NCBI GenBank assembly: GCA_027422505.1
Contig: JAPQWV010000637.1
Coordinates: 1-64,000 of the forward strand
Direction: 5' to 3'
Source: Craterostigma plantagineum
Lineage: Eukaryota; Streptophyta; Magnoliopsida; Lamiales; Linderniaceae
DNA: 64,000 nucleotides
How positions within the stretch are numbered: the first letter of the stretch is position 1; every line of letters begins with the position of its first letter. The position numbers and the translations under genes are program-made. Below are positions 1 to 9,310 of this stretch, piece by piece. The notes under the pieces were generated by a model that searched no databases, had not been told where the DNA came from, and saw only the letters and a list, made by a program, of their open reading frames with translations.

Positions 1-65
1 CAGCAGGTGGGCCAATTAGCAAAGCAACTGGCGGGGCGAAATCAAGCACCACTCCCGAGCTACAC

Positions 66-529
66 TGTAACCATCCCCGTCCTATACCGGGTGTCACTGT
101 AGCATCGATCCCTACCGAGACATGTGGGGTTGGGCCCACCACACTCTGACTGATAGTCTGGCCCCACTATATCACCATTTAACCTTTCAGCATGCTTCGT
201 CCTCGCTTACACGCACCCTGGGCAAACTTCCCAGGGAGTCACCCATCCCAAGATTACTTCAAGTCAAGCACGCTTAATTTTGGAGTTCTTTCGGATGGAC
301 TCCCGAAAAGGTAGGTCGACCTTGGTGATATGAGTAGTACTATCAATTCTCTTATAAGATTCTTAGCCTGACACGACCATACATTGTCAGTCTCAGAATC
401 CCCTCTCATTCGGGTGTCGGATCGGTTCGTTCATGTAACCTTCGCCTAGAAGCCTGCCAGGAGCCGCTCATTGTCTGTGAACCTCTCTGCAGCGATCACT
501 CCCCGCCCTCATCGGCCCCGAGCATCACA
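66..529 (-). repeat. Cassandra 3' LTR (minus-strand orientation)
   Basis: 464 bp, bounded by TGTAACCATCCCC at its left end and GCATCACA at its right end as written on the plus strand. It is the downstream LTR because the primer site lies next to the other copy. Bases 213-334 are the 5S-like part. An extra C near its left end and scattered transitions separate it from the other LTR. Confidence 0.9.
213..334 (-). ncRNA. 5S rRNA-derived sequence in Cassandra LTR (copy 1)
   Basis: About 120 bp matching the plant 5S rRNA gene on the minus strand. Box A (AAGCGTGCTTG, at 265-275) and box C (GGATGGGTGAC, at 238-248) are preserved. The region of the intermediate element between them is changed. The 5' third is diverged but keeps the end pattern. 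In other Cassandra elements this part is reported to be transcribed by RNA polymerase III. It is not a true 5S gene here. Confidence 0.85.
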
Positions 530-587
530 TGCCCACCAGCTTCCGCCTGGTTCGTCCCCGAACCAGCACCGTACTGTGAGAGGTTGT

Positions 588-599
588 GCTCTAATACCA
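588..599 (-). other. Cassandra primer-binding site
   Basis: On the minus strand the sequence is TGGTATTAGAGC, two bases downstream of the 5' LTR. It is complementary to the 3' end of initiator tRNA-Met except for one C-to-T change. It fixes the element's orientation. Confidence 0.85.
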
Positions 600-601
600 C
601 C

Positions 602-1068
602 TGTAACATCCCGTCCCATACCGGGTGTCACTGTAGCATCGATCCCTACCGGGACATGTGGGGTTGGGCCCACCACACTCTGACTGATAGTCTGGCCCCA
701 CTATATCACCATTTAACCTTTCAGCATGCTTCGTCCTCGCTTACACGCACCCTGGGCAAACTTCCCAGGGAGTCATCCATCCCAAGATTAATTCAAGTCA
801 AGCACGCTTGACTTTGGAGTTCTTTCGGATAGATTCCCGAAAAGGTAGGTCGACCTTGGTGATATGAGTAGTACTATCAATTCTCTTATACGATTCTTAG
901 CCTGACACGCCCATACATTGGCAGTCTCAGGATCCCCTTTCATTCGAGTGTCGGATCGGTTCGTTCATGTAACCCTTCGTCTAGAAGCCTGCCAGGAGCC
1001 ACTCATTGTCTATGCACCTCTCCGGCACCGGCGATCACTCGCCGCCCTCATCGGCCCCGGGCGTCACA
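602..1068 (-). repeat. Cassandra 5' LTR (minus-strand orientation)
   Basis: 467 bp, TGTAACATCCC at the left and GGGCGTCACA at the right on the plus strand. It abuts the primer-binding site at 588-599, which marks it as the 5' LTR. Bases 749-870 are 5S rRNA-like. Confidence 0.9.
749..870 (-). ncRNA. 5S rRNA-derived sequence in Cassandra LTR (copy 2)
   Basis: Same 5S-like block as at 213-334. Box A (AAGCGTGCTTG, at 799-809) is intact. Box C reads GGATGGATGAC with one change. This copy lies in the LTR that would drive transcription of the element. Confidence 0.85.
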
Positions 1069-1073
1069 TACAC

Positions 1074-1528
1074 CGAGACAAACCCTAAGAAATACTGCAA
1101 TGCGGTAACCATGAGGAGCAGAAGAGGATTGCAAGAAGTTTCCACCAAACAGAATTCAAAGGAGAAAATTGATTTCGAGGGCCACAACGAGCCAGAAGTG
1201 GAGGAAAGCAAGGGCGACGGAGTCGAGAAGGTCAACGATGACAAAGGAAAGGCGCAACCATCCGTGAAGCCATACCAGCCGAAGATGCCCTACCCAGCTT
1301 GGTTGGGGGAAGCGAAACCTGAAAAAGAGAATATCGAACCTAAAAAGGAGGAAGCCGGGCCTCAAAAAGAAAAGAGGAGGAGAATGCACGATCACCAGTG
1401 AAGTCGTACAAGCCGAAGGTTCCCTACCCAATACGTTTGAAGGACAAAGACGAGGCTCTATTTAGCTAATTTATGGGTATGTGTAAAGGACTACATATTA
1501 ACTTACCATTTGTTGAAGCTATTACGGG
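1074..1528 (+). pseudogene. gypsy gag C-terminal part, frameshifted
   Basis: A charged, lysine/glutamate-rich linker follows the conserved YCNAVTMRSRR stretch and ends in a stop after HDHQ near 1400. Another frame then continues with KVPYPIRLKDKD and FMGMCKGLHINLPFVEAIT, the usual lead-in to the protease in Athila-like elements, with a TAA inside it. An ATG at 1006 would lie inside the Cassandra LTR, so it is not a real start; the coding sequence enters from the left of the insertion. No function remains. Confidence 0.65.
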
Positions 1529-2043
1529 ATGCCCAGTTTCGCGAAGTTCCTGAAGGACTTGCTGACGAATCGACGGAAGCTCGAACATGTCTCCACGGTA
1601 TACCTACGAGGAGAGTGTTCGGCGATACTCCATAGCAACATACCGAAAAAGCTCAAGGACGCAGGGAGTTTTACTATTCATTGTCTGATAGGTGATTTAG
1701 TAGTCGAGCATGCTTTAGCTGATCTAGGCGCTAGTATAAATTTGATGTCGTATTCTATGTTTAAGCGCGATTAGGTGAACCACAACCCACTAGGATGAGT
1801 ATTTAATTGGCCGATAGATCATTAAAATACCCTCTAGGTGTTATCGAAGATGTTCTAGTTAAGGTCAATAAGTTCATTATCCCTGCTGATTTTGTTATCC
1901 TAGAGATGAACGAGGATGAAAATGTTCCATTAATTCTGGGTAGACCATTCTTAGCTACAGGTGAGACCATGATAGATGTTAGGAATGGGACGTTAACTTT
2001 GACGGTAGATGGTGAAAAAGTTACATTTTGGCTGATTCAATGA
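1529..2043 (+). pseudogene. gypsy aspartic protease (retropepsin), frameshifted
   Basis: Two frames together make a retropepsin-like domain. The first (1529-1774) runs through PSFAKFLKDLLTN to the catalytic-type motif ADLGASINLM, where the D-[LS]-G-A-S form is usual for Athila/Tat proteases. The second (1807-2043) supplies the flap and C-terminal half, with LEMNEDENVPLILGRPFLATG. Between them are a stop after KRD and a change of frame, so no full protease can be made. In a live element this enzyme would cut the Gag-Pol polyprotein. Confidence 0.75.
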
Positions 2044-2136
2044 AAAAAGTAATGAGCATGATGATAAGTATTATTACTTAGATGCTTTTGAGGATCTCTC
2101 GTCTTCTGTGCAAGGTTTATCACAGGTTTTGAGGCA

Positions 2137-2715
2137 TGATCGTGACTCGTGTGTTTGATTATTTATCTATCTATAAAATTGTTTCTTCACTTTAATATGT
2201 CTATGTGTTAAAGTGAATGTGAGGAAAATCGTTTAGGGCGGCAGCTAAACAACGATTAGGCCGTTCGTAGAAGATAGGACACGAGTATAGGGCGACAGCA
2301 AATTCGTGAGCGGGTAGGAAATTACTGCGACTTAGTCAAGATCACGTAGGAACGATAATTTATTGTCTTAGATCGATAGTACCTAGCGCGATTCGAATCT
2401 CGAGCACATCTTTATTATTTGAAAGCACTCACATCAGTTTTTAGTCGTTTCTCTTTATCCCTCGTTGCTTTAGGATTGGTGTGTTAGGTTAGTTCGTAAA
2501 ACAATCTGCGTACTTTATTTAGGCTAGATATCTAGTAGATAGTTTATTACTAGTAATCCAGTTTATTACTCGTATTCGATACTCGTTTACTCACTTTACT
2601 GCACTACAAACGATAGGTTCACTGCCTATCGCACATCGGTGATAGTAATTAGGTATTCGTTCTATTTATCACTTGTCGTACTTGCATATTATATTAGCAC
2701 ACCGCGTGCCGATCA
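2137..2715. repeat. Direct repeat copy A, possible LTR
   Basis: About 579 bp, starting TGATCGTGACTCG and ending GTGCCGATCA, so the ends TGATCG/CGATCA are inverted. It is closely matched by 3193-3835, apart from a block of about 70 bp (near 3350-3425) missing here. The length and TG...CA ends suggest an LTR. However, no tRNA-type primer site follows at 2716, and the sequences flanking the pair belong to different elements. Confidence 0.6.
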
Positions 2716-3191
2716 AGTTTTTTACGAAACTGTCACAAGGCTGTTGAAAGTGTCACGGCCGTGACACTACTGCATGAGACCGTGACGCACAGCAGTGAGC
2801 TCATTTTGTGCCCCGACAGTGTCACGGCCGTGAAGGCCCAAGTCCCAGGCCGTGAAGGTGTCAAATTTCACAAAAAAAAGACCAATTTCGATTCAGAAAG
2901 AGGCGAGACAGATCAAAACTCAACCCTAATCCATCAGAGACGAAAAAAGACGCCAAGAAAGGAGAATTCCACTCGTGGAGTGCAAGAGACGGATCAACGA
3001 CGAAATCACACCGAATTAAACGAGGAACGAACATTCATCCACGATACCATCTCAGATCCATCAGTACATCAAGATCATGAGTCTTCCTTCCCTGTTTCTA
3101 GTTCCTTCGTTGTTTTCCCGTTAATTATGAGTAGCTAAATCCCTTTTGTGTTTGGGATTAGATGAATGCTAGGTCAAATCATATTTAAGAC
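2716..3191. other. Spacer between the two direct repeats, with palindromes
   Basis: 476 bp separating copies A and B. It begins with an 18-bp perfect palindrome around CACGGCCGTG (2750-2767) and partial repeats of the same word to about 2860. An A-rich, leader-like stretch with short open frames follows, then TATGAGTAGCTAAATCCC. The 125-codon frame at 2761-3138 has no recognisable domain. I read the block as part of a retroelement LTR or leader. Confidence 0.45.
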
Positions 3192-3192
3192 A

Positions 3193-3835
3193 TAATCGTG
3201 ACTCGTGTGTTTGATTATTTATCTATCTATAAAATTGTTTCTTCACTTTAATATGTCTATGTGTTAAAGTGAATGTGAGGAAAATCGTTTAGGGTGGCAG
3301 CTAAACAACGATTAGGCCGTTCGTAGAAGACAGGACTCGAGTATAGGGCGAAAGAAAATACTCGATCCTCGCTGTTAGTAATTATTGAATCTTAGATCCC
3401 CGCGAGCGTCTAGGGCGACAACAAATTCGTGAGCGAGTAGAAAATTATTGCGACTTAGTCAAGATCACGTGGGAACGATAATTTATTGTCTTAGATCGAT
3501 AGTACCTAGCGGGATTCGAATCGCGAGCACATCTTTATTATTTGAAAGCACTCACATCAGTTTTTAGTCATTTCTCTTAATCCCTCGTTGCTTTAGGATT
3601 GGTCTGTTAGGTTAGTTCATAAAATAATCTGTATACTTTATTTAGGCTCGATATCGAGTCGATAGGTTATTACTAGTAATCAATCCATTCCTCGTGTTCG
3701 ATACTCGTTTACTCACTTTACTGCACTACAAACGATAGGTCCACTTCCTCGCACATCGGTGATAGTAAGTAGGTATTCGTTTTAATTATTACTTGTCACA
3801 CTTGCACATTATATTAGCACACCACGTGTCGATCA
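3193..3835. repeat. Direct repeat copy B, possible LTR
   Basis: About 643 bp, homologous to 2137-2715 and ending in the same GATCA. The start differs by one base (TAATCG instead of TGATCG). The right neighbour is the middle of a copia gag. The left neighbour of copy A is gypsy protease. So the pair cannot be a simple insertion with a target duplication; at least one rearrangement is needed. Confidence 0.6.
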
Positions 3836-3837
3836 GT

Positions 3838-6461
3838 GGGCATCAAGGCCAAGAAGGCAAACGTTCTCACGGCTTACGACTCACTCAAAGAAAAACCAGA
3901 GGAGAGCTTACATGATCTGTATAAGAGATACCTCACACTTCTCAACGAGATGAGGAAATAGAAATCACCAAGACGAGCATCATATTTCTATCCTCTCTGC
4001 CCTCAGAATGGAAGAAGATATCAACTCGGATAAGACAAAACAAAAATCTCTGGGAGTTTGGATATCCACGCCATGTTCGATAATCTCACACAGCATGAGG
4101 AAGACGGAAGCGAGATTCAGAAGGAACAGAATGGCAAGATGATTGAAGACACAGTTGCCCTAGTCTCAGAGAAACGGGGTTCAGAGCCAAAAAAAGAGGA
4201 GATCGTCAGGCCTCCCACCCCTTCAGAGTCGGAAGATAAATCAGACTCAGACATGGAGCCAAATATGAAAGCGCTGGGAAAGCAGTTGGCTCTAATTGGA
4301 AAAATGATGAGCAAGCAATAATTCAAGAAAACGTCCTCATCATCGGCCAACCACTTCGGACTTCAAGCTCAAAGAACAAAGAACGTGCACCTGAGACCTT
4401 CGAAGTGAAGAGCGCCAAAGAGCTGAACAAGTGCTTTAACTGCGGCAAATCAGGTCACATGCCAGGGAGTGCACTCTCCCAAAGAAGAACGATGCCAATT
4501 ACTACTCCAAGAAACTTCAACTCACAAAGCAGAAAGAGGCTGAAGTAGGTCTGAGGGCTGAACAAGACCACTGGCTCGAAGACACGTCAAGCTCTGAAGA
4601 GGAGAATCTAGCCCTCATGGCCCGCCTTGACGAAAGCTCAAATGCTGAAATCTCAAATAAAATGGACGATGACCAAGCATCCGAACCGTCACAGAAGGTA
4701 GTCTCTCCTTCCACATTATTGACCATGTTAGAATCGTATCAACAAGCATACACTAACATGAAACGTAAGCAAAAAAGTGTAAAGGAAGTAGAAACGGAAT
4801 TATCTAAGTCTCAGGAAAGAATAGCTAGTCTCGAGGCTGAACTTAGGAGCTCTAGTGTCAAAATAGAAGAACTATCCAAGAGTCCCATTATCAGCGAGAC
4901 TAAGTATATTTCCTTAGAGAAGCATAGGTCAATTGTAAAAGATTTAGAAGACAGACTTGAGAATAACTACAATTGCCTTGTTAGGAACCTCAACCAGAAA
5001 GCCAGCCTCAATTGTAGGTTAACAGATACTGCTACTAAGGTCACTAACTTAGAAGACCAATTATTAAACCCAAAACAAAAGTTAGTGAACTAGTTACAGA
5101 ACTAGATGCCTGTAAGGCCGCCAAACTATCGGTGGAAAACAACTATGCTCTCTTAGGGGACGAACGTAAGAGACTATACTCCAAGCTTAAGAAATTAGAA
5201 GATCTTCTTGTAAAAAGGGATCAAAGTGATCAGACTACATTTTTGAACCAGCCCAAGGACTTAGAATTTTATGATTATAAGTTTGGCTTAGGCTTTGAGA
5301 ATCCATGTTGCTTGACGAAAGTTGAGCGCAAACAACTTTACGATGTCAAGTGCATGGGTTTAGGACTAACAATCTTATGGCTTTTACTAACGCAAAAGAA
5401 ATAGAAGATTTAGAAGAAGCCAAGAGAAAGCCAAGATTAGGGCTGAAATTCCCTTTTCTTACACCGAATTGAATCAAAGTGACAAAACTAGAAAACTTCG
5501 CAAGGGCTGAAATTCTCGTTATATACCCCCTATTGTTAGGAAAATAGAAGGGTTAAAAGCCTCTTTAGCAAAAGAACGAGAGTATTTTGAAGCGGAAAAG
5601 AAAACGTTCCTAAAAGAGATGGAAAATCTCAAAGCTTTCTCTTTATCCCAAACCATTTCTCACGCATCTCCCTCAGATAAACTTATTTTGAAAAGCGTGA
5701 AGAAATAAAAATCGCCTTTCAAAGAACAAAAATCAGAGAATAATGTTCTTAAAAATCCTATCTCTAACCCGGTTTTCACTACGTCTACAGGGAATGTAGT
5801 CCAGGAGCTAGAGAAACCAAAGGCGAGAGTGTCTAGCTTATAAACAAAAAAGGAGTCTCTAGATGTTAAAATTCCAAGCTTATCATCTGCTTCTGTAAAA
5901 ATAAATGACATTCGTAGAAATAAAAAAGTTGTTTCTTCTCTCAAAATAATTGCTTCTAGTTGCTCCTTAATGCCTACCACATTTATAAGCACTAACTTTG
6001 AAATAGGCTCTTCTTCTACAATGCAAAACTCTCATTCTAAAACAAATGCATCTGGGATGAGTCCTAGGAAACAAGATCCAGCCATTAAGAAGGCTTATAG
6101 TGTTATTCATGCTTGTTCTCACCTAAGGTATCCTGTAAAGATCGAATCTCCCAAGCACCTTAGGAGACTATCCCATGAAAAGATCTTTTCCACGCTCAAG
6201 CCTACCAAAGCATTTGTGCGTGCTGAAATTAATCTTTCCTGTCAGGTTCAACCTAAATGGGTTCCTAAATCTCCCCCTAAAAAGACGAGTGCCAAAAAGG
6301 CCAAGCCTTCTACAAAGGGCAAACCCACATCAACTTCTTCGAAGTTGACTTGGGTTATTAAAACTCCTACTAGCACTAATCTAGGAACCATATTTGAACC
6401 AACATCTACATCTGCTAATCTGAGAGGACCCATTTGCAAGTGGGTACCTAAAGCTCTCTAA
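3838..6461 (+). pseudogene. copia gag with zinc knuckle and coiled-coil extension
   Basis: The copia gag core shows as KKANVLTAYDSLKEK and LHDLYKRYLTLLNEM, then SLPSEWKKIS in a shifted frame, then LDIHAMFDNLTQHEED. The zinc knuckle CFNCGKSGH lies at 4432-4458; its last cysteine falls in another frame. From 4617 to 5400 the product is heptad-rich coiled coil (LESYQQAYTNMKRKQ, ELSKSQERIASLEAEL). 5400-6461 is a serine- and lysine-rich tail in several frames ending in ICKWVPKAL. Gag packages the element RNA. The long coiled-coil tail is typical of SIRE-type elements. Confidence 0.75.
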
Positions 6462-6469
6462 TTTGATTT

Positions 6470-9309
6470 TGCAGATCCATCATGTGTGGTACCTCGACCC
6501 TGGTTGTTCCACACACATGACAGGAAATCAAGAGCTGCTGAGCAACTACCAAAACCGACCAAATGGAAAACCTTTATGACGGCCCTCGACAGCTGTTTGC
6601 CTCATCTCCCAGACTGTAATTCAGAGGAACAGCTTATGGAATCAACCATGTCTCAACTCAACATTCAAGCTCTTCAACGTCTTTCAACCAAAAAGTTGGT
6701 TCACGTTCTTCAAACTATAGTATTATAGAAAGAGCATTTATTTTCAGCGGTCAACTAGGAAAAATGAAGCGAGCTTCTCATCGTGTCAAGAACAAGTACC
6801 TCAGTGACGTTTATCAGCAACTTAGAATCAGTCAACAATTTTCAGTCGCAAAGACACCTCAACAGAATGGGGTCGTTGAAGGAAGAACAGAACTCTAGTG
6901 GAAGCCGCACATACGATGCTGATTCATTCTGGCCTCCCACATTTTCTTTGAGATGAAGCAGTAAATACCACTTGTTTCACTCATAACAGGACGGTGGTTC
7001 ACAAGCGCTTCGATAAGACTCCGTACGAGATCATTAACAAGCGAGCACCCAATATTTCCTTCTTCAAAGTCTTGGAGTGCAAGTGCTTTATGGCGAACGA
7101 CAGAGCACCGTGCAAAGTTTGATCATAAAGCATTTGAAGCCACTTCCGTCGAGTATTCTTCAACTTCAAAAGCGTACCGAGTATACATCAAGTCCAACCG
7201 AACCATAAGGGAAAGCTACAATGTAACTTTCCACGAAGTGGCCGAGATGGCTACTGGGCACATCAGTCCAGGACTCGTGCCTAACCAGATGGCTTCTGAA
7301 TACGACAGTTCAGAACCCGTATTCATTGGTGGGTTGGCACAAAACCAACAGAAAATGGCAATAACTCAGGATTCAGCGTCAGAAGAAGCTATGAGACTTG
7401 CGTTAGAGGACTTTGACTCTCTCTTTGGGCCCGTATATCGGCTAGACACCATCACTGCTACACCTTTAGTGGATCCCCCACTCGACAAGGCCGATGTACC
7501 AAGCACTTTAAATGTTCCCACCTCACCCAATTCGGAATTACCACAGAACACTCAAGAACCTACCGTGGTTGTTGAGGAAGTATCATCAGAATCGCTCAAT
7601 TCAAGTGCAGAAATAGAACAACCTCAATCTAATGAACAACCCGAGATTATTGGAAATCGGTCCACAAATTGTTGATGCATCTACTTCAACTTTGCCTCAT
7701 GAGCGCAAGTGGACTCGGGCACATCCTGTTGATTAGATTATTGGTGATCCTTCGAGTGAAGTACGGACAAGACATCAACACAATCTCTTAGTTGCTTCTT
7801 AAGCCAAAATGAGCCAACCAAGGTAATAGACGCACTTAAAGTCCCAGATTGGATAATAACAATGGAAGATGAAATCAACCAATTCGAGCATCTCCAAGTG
7901 TGGACATTAGTACCCCGTCCGCATGGGAAAACAATTATCGGGACGAAATGGGTGTTTAAGAACAAAAAGAATGAAGGTGGAGAAGTGATCAGGAATAAAG
8001 CAACACAAGTTGCGAAGAGCTACAACCAACAGGAAGGCATTGACTGCGACGAGACATATGCTCCTGTTGCCCGAATCGAAGCCATCCACCTCTTCTTGGC
8101 TTATGCGGCCCACAAAGACTTCAAAGTCTACCTAATGGACGTTAAGACTGCCTTTCTCAATGGCGTGTTAAAGAAGGAAGTCATTGTCGCTTAGCCAGAA
8201 GGCTTTGTTGATCAAGAACATCTCGATCACGTCTATCGATTGGATAAAGCTCTCTACGGACTGAAACAAGATCCACGTGCTTGGTATGATGTCTTGAGCG
8301 ATTTCCTCATGCAGTCTGGATTCATCTAAGGAAACGATCGATAAAACCCTCTTCATCAAATGGCAAGACAAAGATCTGATGGTTGCCAAGTTTACGTAGA
8401 CGACATCATCTTCGGATCAACAAATCCACGGCTCTGCAATTTGAAATGAGTCACATGGGAGAGATGCAATTTTTCTTAGGACTCCAAGTCAGGCAGCTCG
8501 AAGATGGCATCTTCATAAGTCGGACGAAATATATTAAGGACACTCTGAAGAAGTTCCATCAAGATCAGAGTAAGCCTCTTAGCACTCCCATGCCAACAAG
8601 CTGCAAGTTGGATGTTGATCCCACAGGAAAAACGGTGGACATCACACTTTATCGCAACATCATCGGTTCTCTTCTCTATCTCACCTCAAGCCGGCCGGAT
8701 ATTATGTTTGTCACTTGCCTCTGTGCCCATTTTCCAGCCGGTCCCAATAATCTCACATGCTCGCAATCAAACAGATTCTTCGCTACCTCAAGGGCACCTC
8801 AACCCCAGGTTTATGGTAACTTAAGGGCACAAATTTCAAATTAATCGGCTATACTGATGTTGATTATACAGGTTGCCGAATGGACAGGAAAAGCACCTCC
8901 GGTGGCGCTCAATTTCTCGGCGAAAAGCTTGTCTGCTGGTCATCCAAGAAGTAGAACTGCATCTCAATGTCGACGGCTGAGGCTGAATACGTCGCAGCTG
9001 CCAGCTGTTGCTCGCAAATGCTATGGATGCGGACTCAGCTTCGCGATTATGGGTACAGTTTAAATAATATACCCATTTACAGTTATAGCCAAAGTGCCAT
9101 TGCGATTACATGTAATCCTGTTCACCACTCACGCACAAAACACATAGATATTAGATATCATTTTATAAAAGACACGTCGAGAAAGGCACGATTAACATGT
9201 ATTTCGCGAACACGGAGTATCAACTAGCTGACATTTTCACCAAGGCATTGGATGAAAAATGATTCCAATTTCTTGTCGGAAAATTAGGCATGTTGAATCA
9301 TTCGTAATA
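6470..9309 (+). pseudogene. copia pol: protease, integrase, reverse transcriptase, RNase H
   Basis: Protease: YLDPGCSTHMTG at about 6490-6525, where copia normally has D-S-G, so the catalytic serine is a proline. Integrase: only the C-terminal part of the core (PQQNGVVEG, 6857-6883) and HKRFDKTPYEIINKRAP are clear; the N-terminal half is largely deleted. Reverse transcriptase: [22 protein letters not shown] (about 8133-8165), [10 protein letters not shown] and the catalytic YVDD (8393-8404). RNase H: STAEAEYVAAASCC and KHIDIRYHFIKD. Stops interrupt it at about 8194 and 8329, among others, so no full polyprotein can be made. Confidence 0.85.
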
Positions 9310-9310
9310 T

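Larger units (their letters stand above)
66..1068 (-). mobile_element. Complete Cassandra TRIM retrotransposon
   Basis: Two LTRs (66-529 and 602-1068) flank only 72 bp. Read on the minus strand, each LTR starts TGTGA(C/T)GC and ends in TTACA. The internal part begins with GG and then a tRNA-Met-type primer site TGGTATTAGAGC (588-599, one mismatch to the common form), and ends in a purine-rich tract before the second LTR. A perfect 5-bp target duplication TACAC lies at 61-65 and 1069-1073. LTRs carrying 5S rRNA-like sequence, with a tiny non-coding interior, define Cassandra. The LTRs agree at about 95% by eye. The element codes for nothing and would rely on another element's enzymes. Confidence 0.93.
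1..2136 (+). mobile_element. Ty3/gypsy gag-protease remnant (Athila/Tat-like), interrupted by Cassandra
   Basis: The first 65 bases encode a QQVGQLAKQLAG-type gag stretch. It resumes in frame at 1074 (ETNPKKYCNAVTMRSRR) once the Cassandra insert and one copy of its target duplication are set aside. Later pieces (MPSFAKFLKDLL, DLGASINLM, VPLILGRPFLATG) follow the usual gag-to-protease order of Athila/Tat gypsy elements. The frame changes several times (near 1400, 1500 and 1774-1807) and has in-frame stops, so this is a dead copy. Its 5' end lies outside the window. On the right the similarity stops where the 2.1 kb repeat begins. Lineage is inferred from motif style only. Confidence 0.8.
3836..9310 (+). 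mobile_element. Ty1/copia internal region (SIRE/Maximus-like), decayed
   Basis: Domain order is gag, zinc knuckle, coiled-coil spacer, protease, integrase, reverse transcriptase, RNase H, which is the copia order. It begins abruptly inside gag after copy B, so the 5' LTR and gag start are missing. It ends after LADIFTKAL and a C-terminal GKLGMLNHS near 9309. The long coiled-coil gag extension suggests the SIRE/Maximus lineage. There are many stops and frameshifts, so it is not active. Confidence 0.85.

Noticed and set aside
213..870. Genuine 5S rRNA gene cluster
   Set aside because: The 5S-like blocks are diverged, embedded in LTRs with a primer site and target duplication, and spaced as Cassandra LTRs rather than 5S tandem repeats.
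2761..3138. 125-codon open frame between the two repeats
   Set aside because: Starts inside the palindromic region, has no domain and low-complexity charged content; probably a chance frame in a leader.
2137..3835. Complete small LTR element bounded by copies A and B
   Set aside because: No primer site follows copy A, no target duplication exists, and the two flanks belong to different retroelements. Reported only as repeats.
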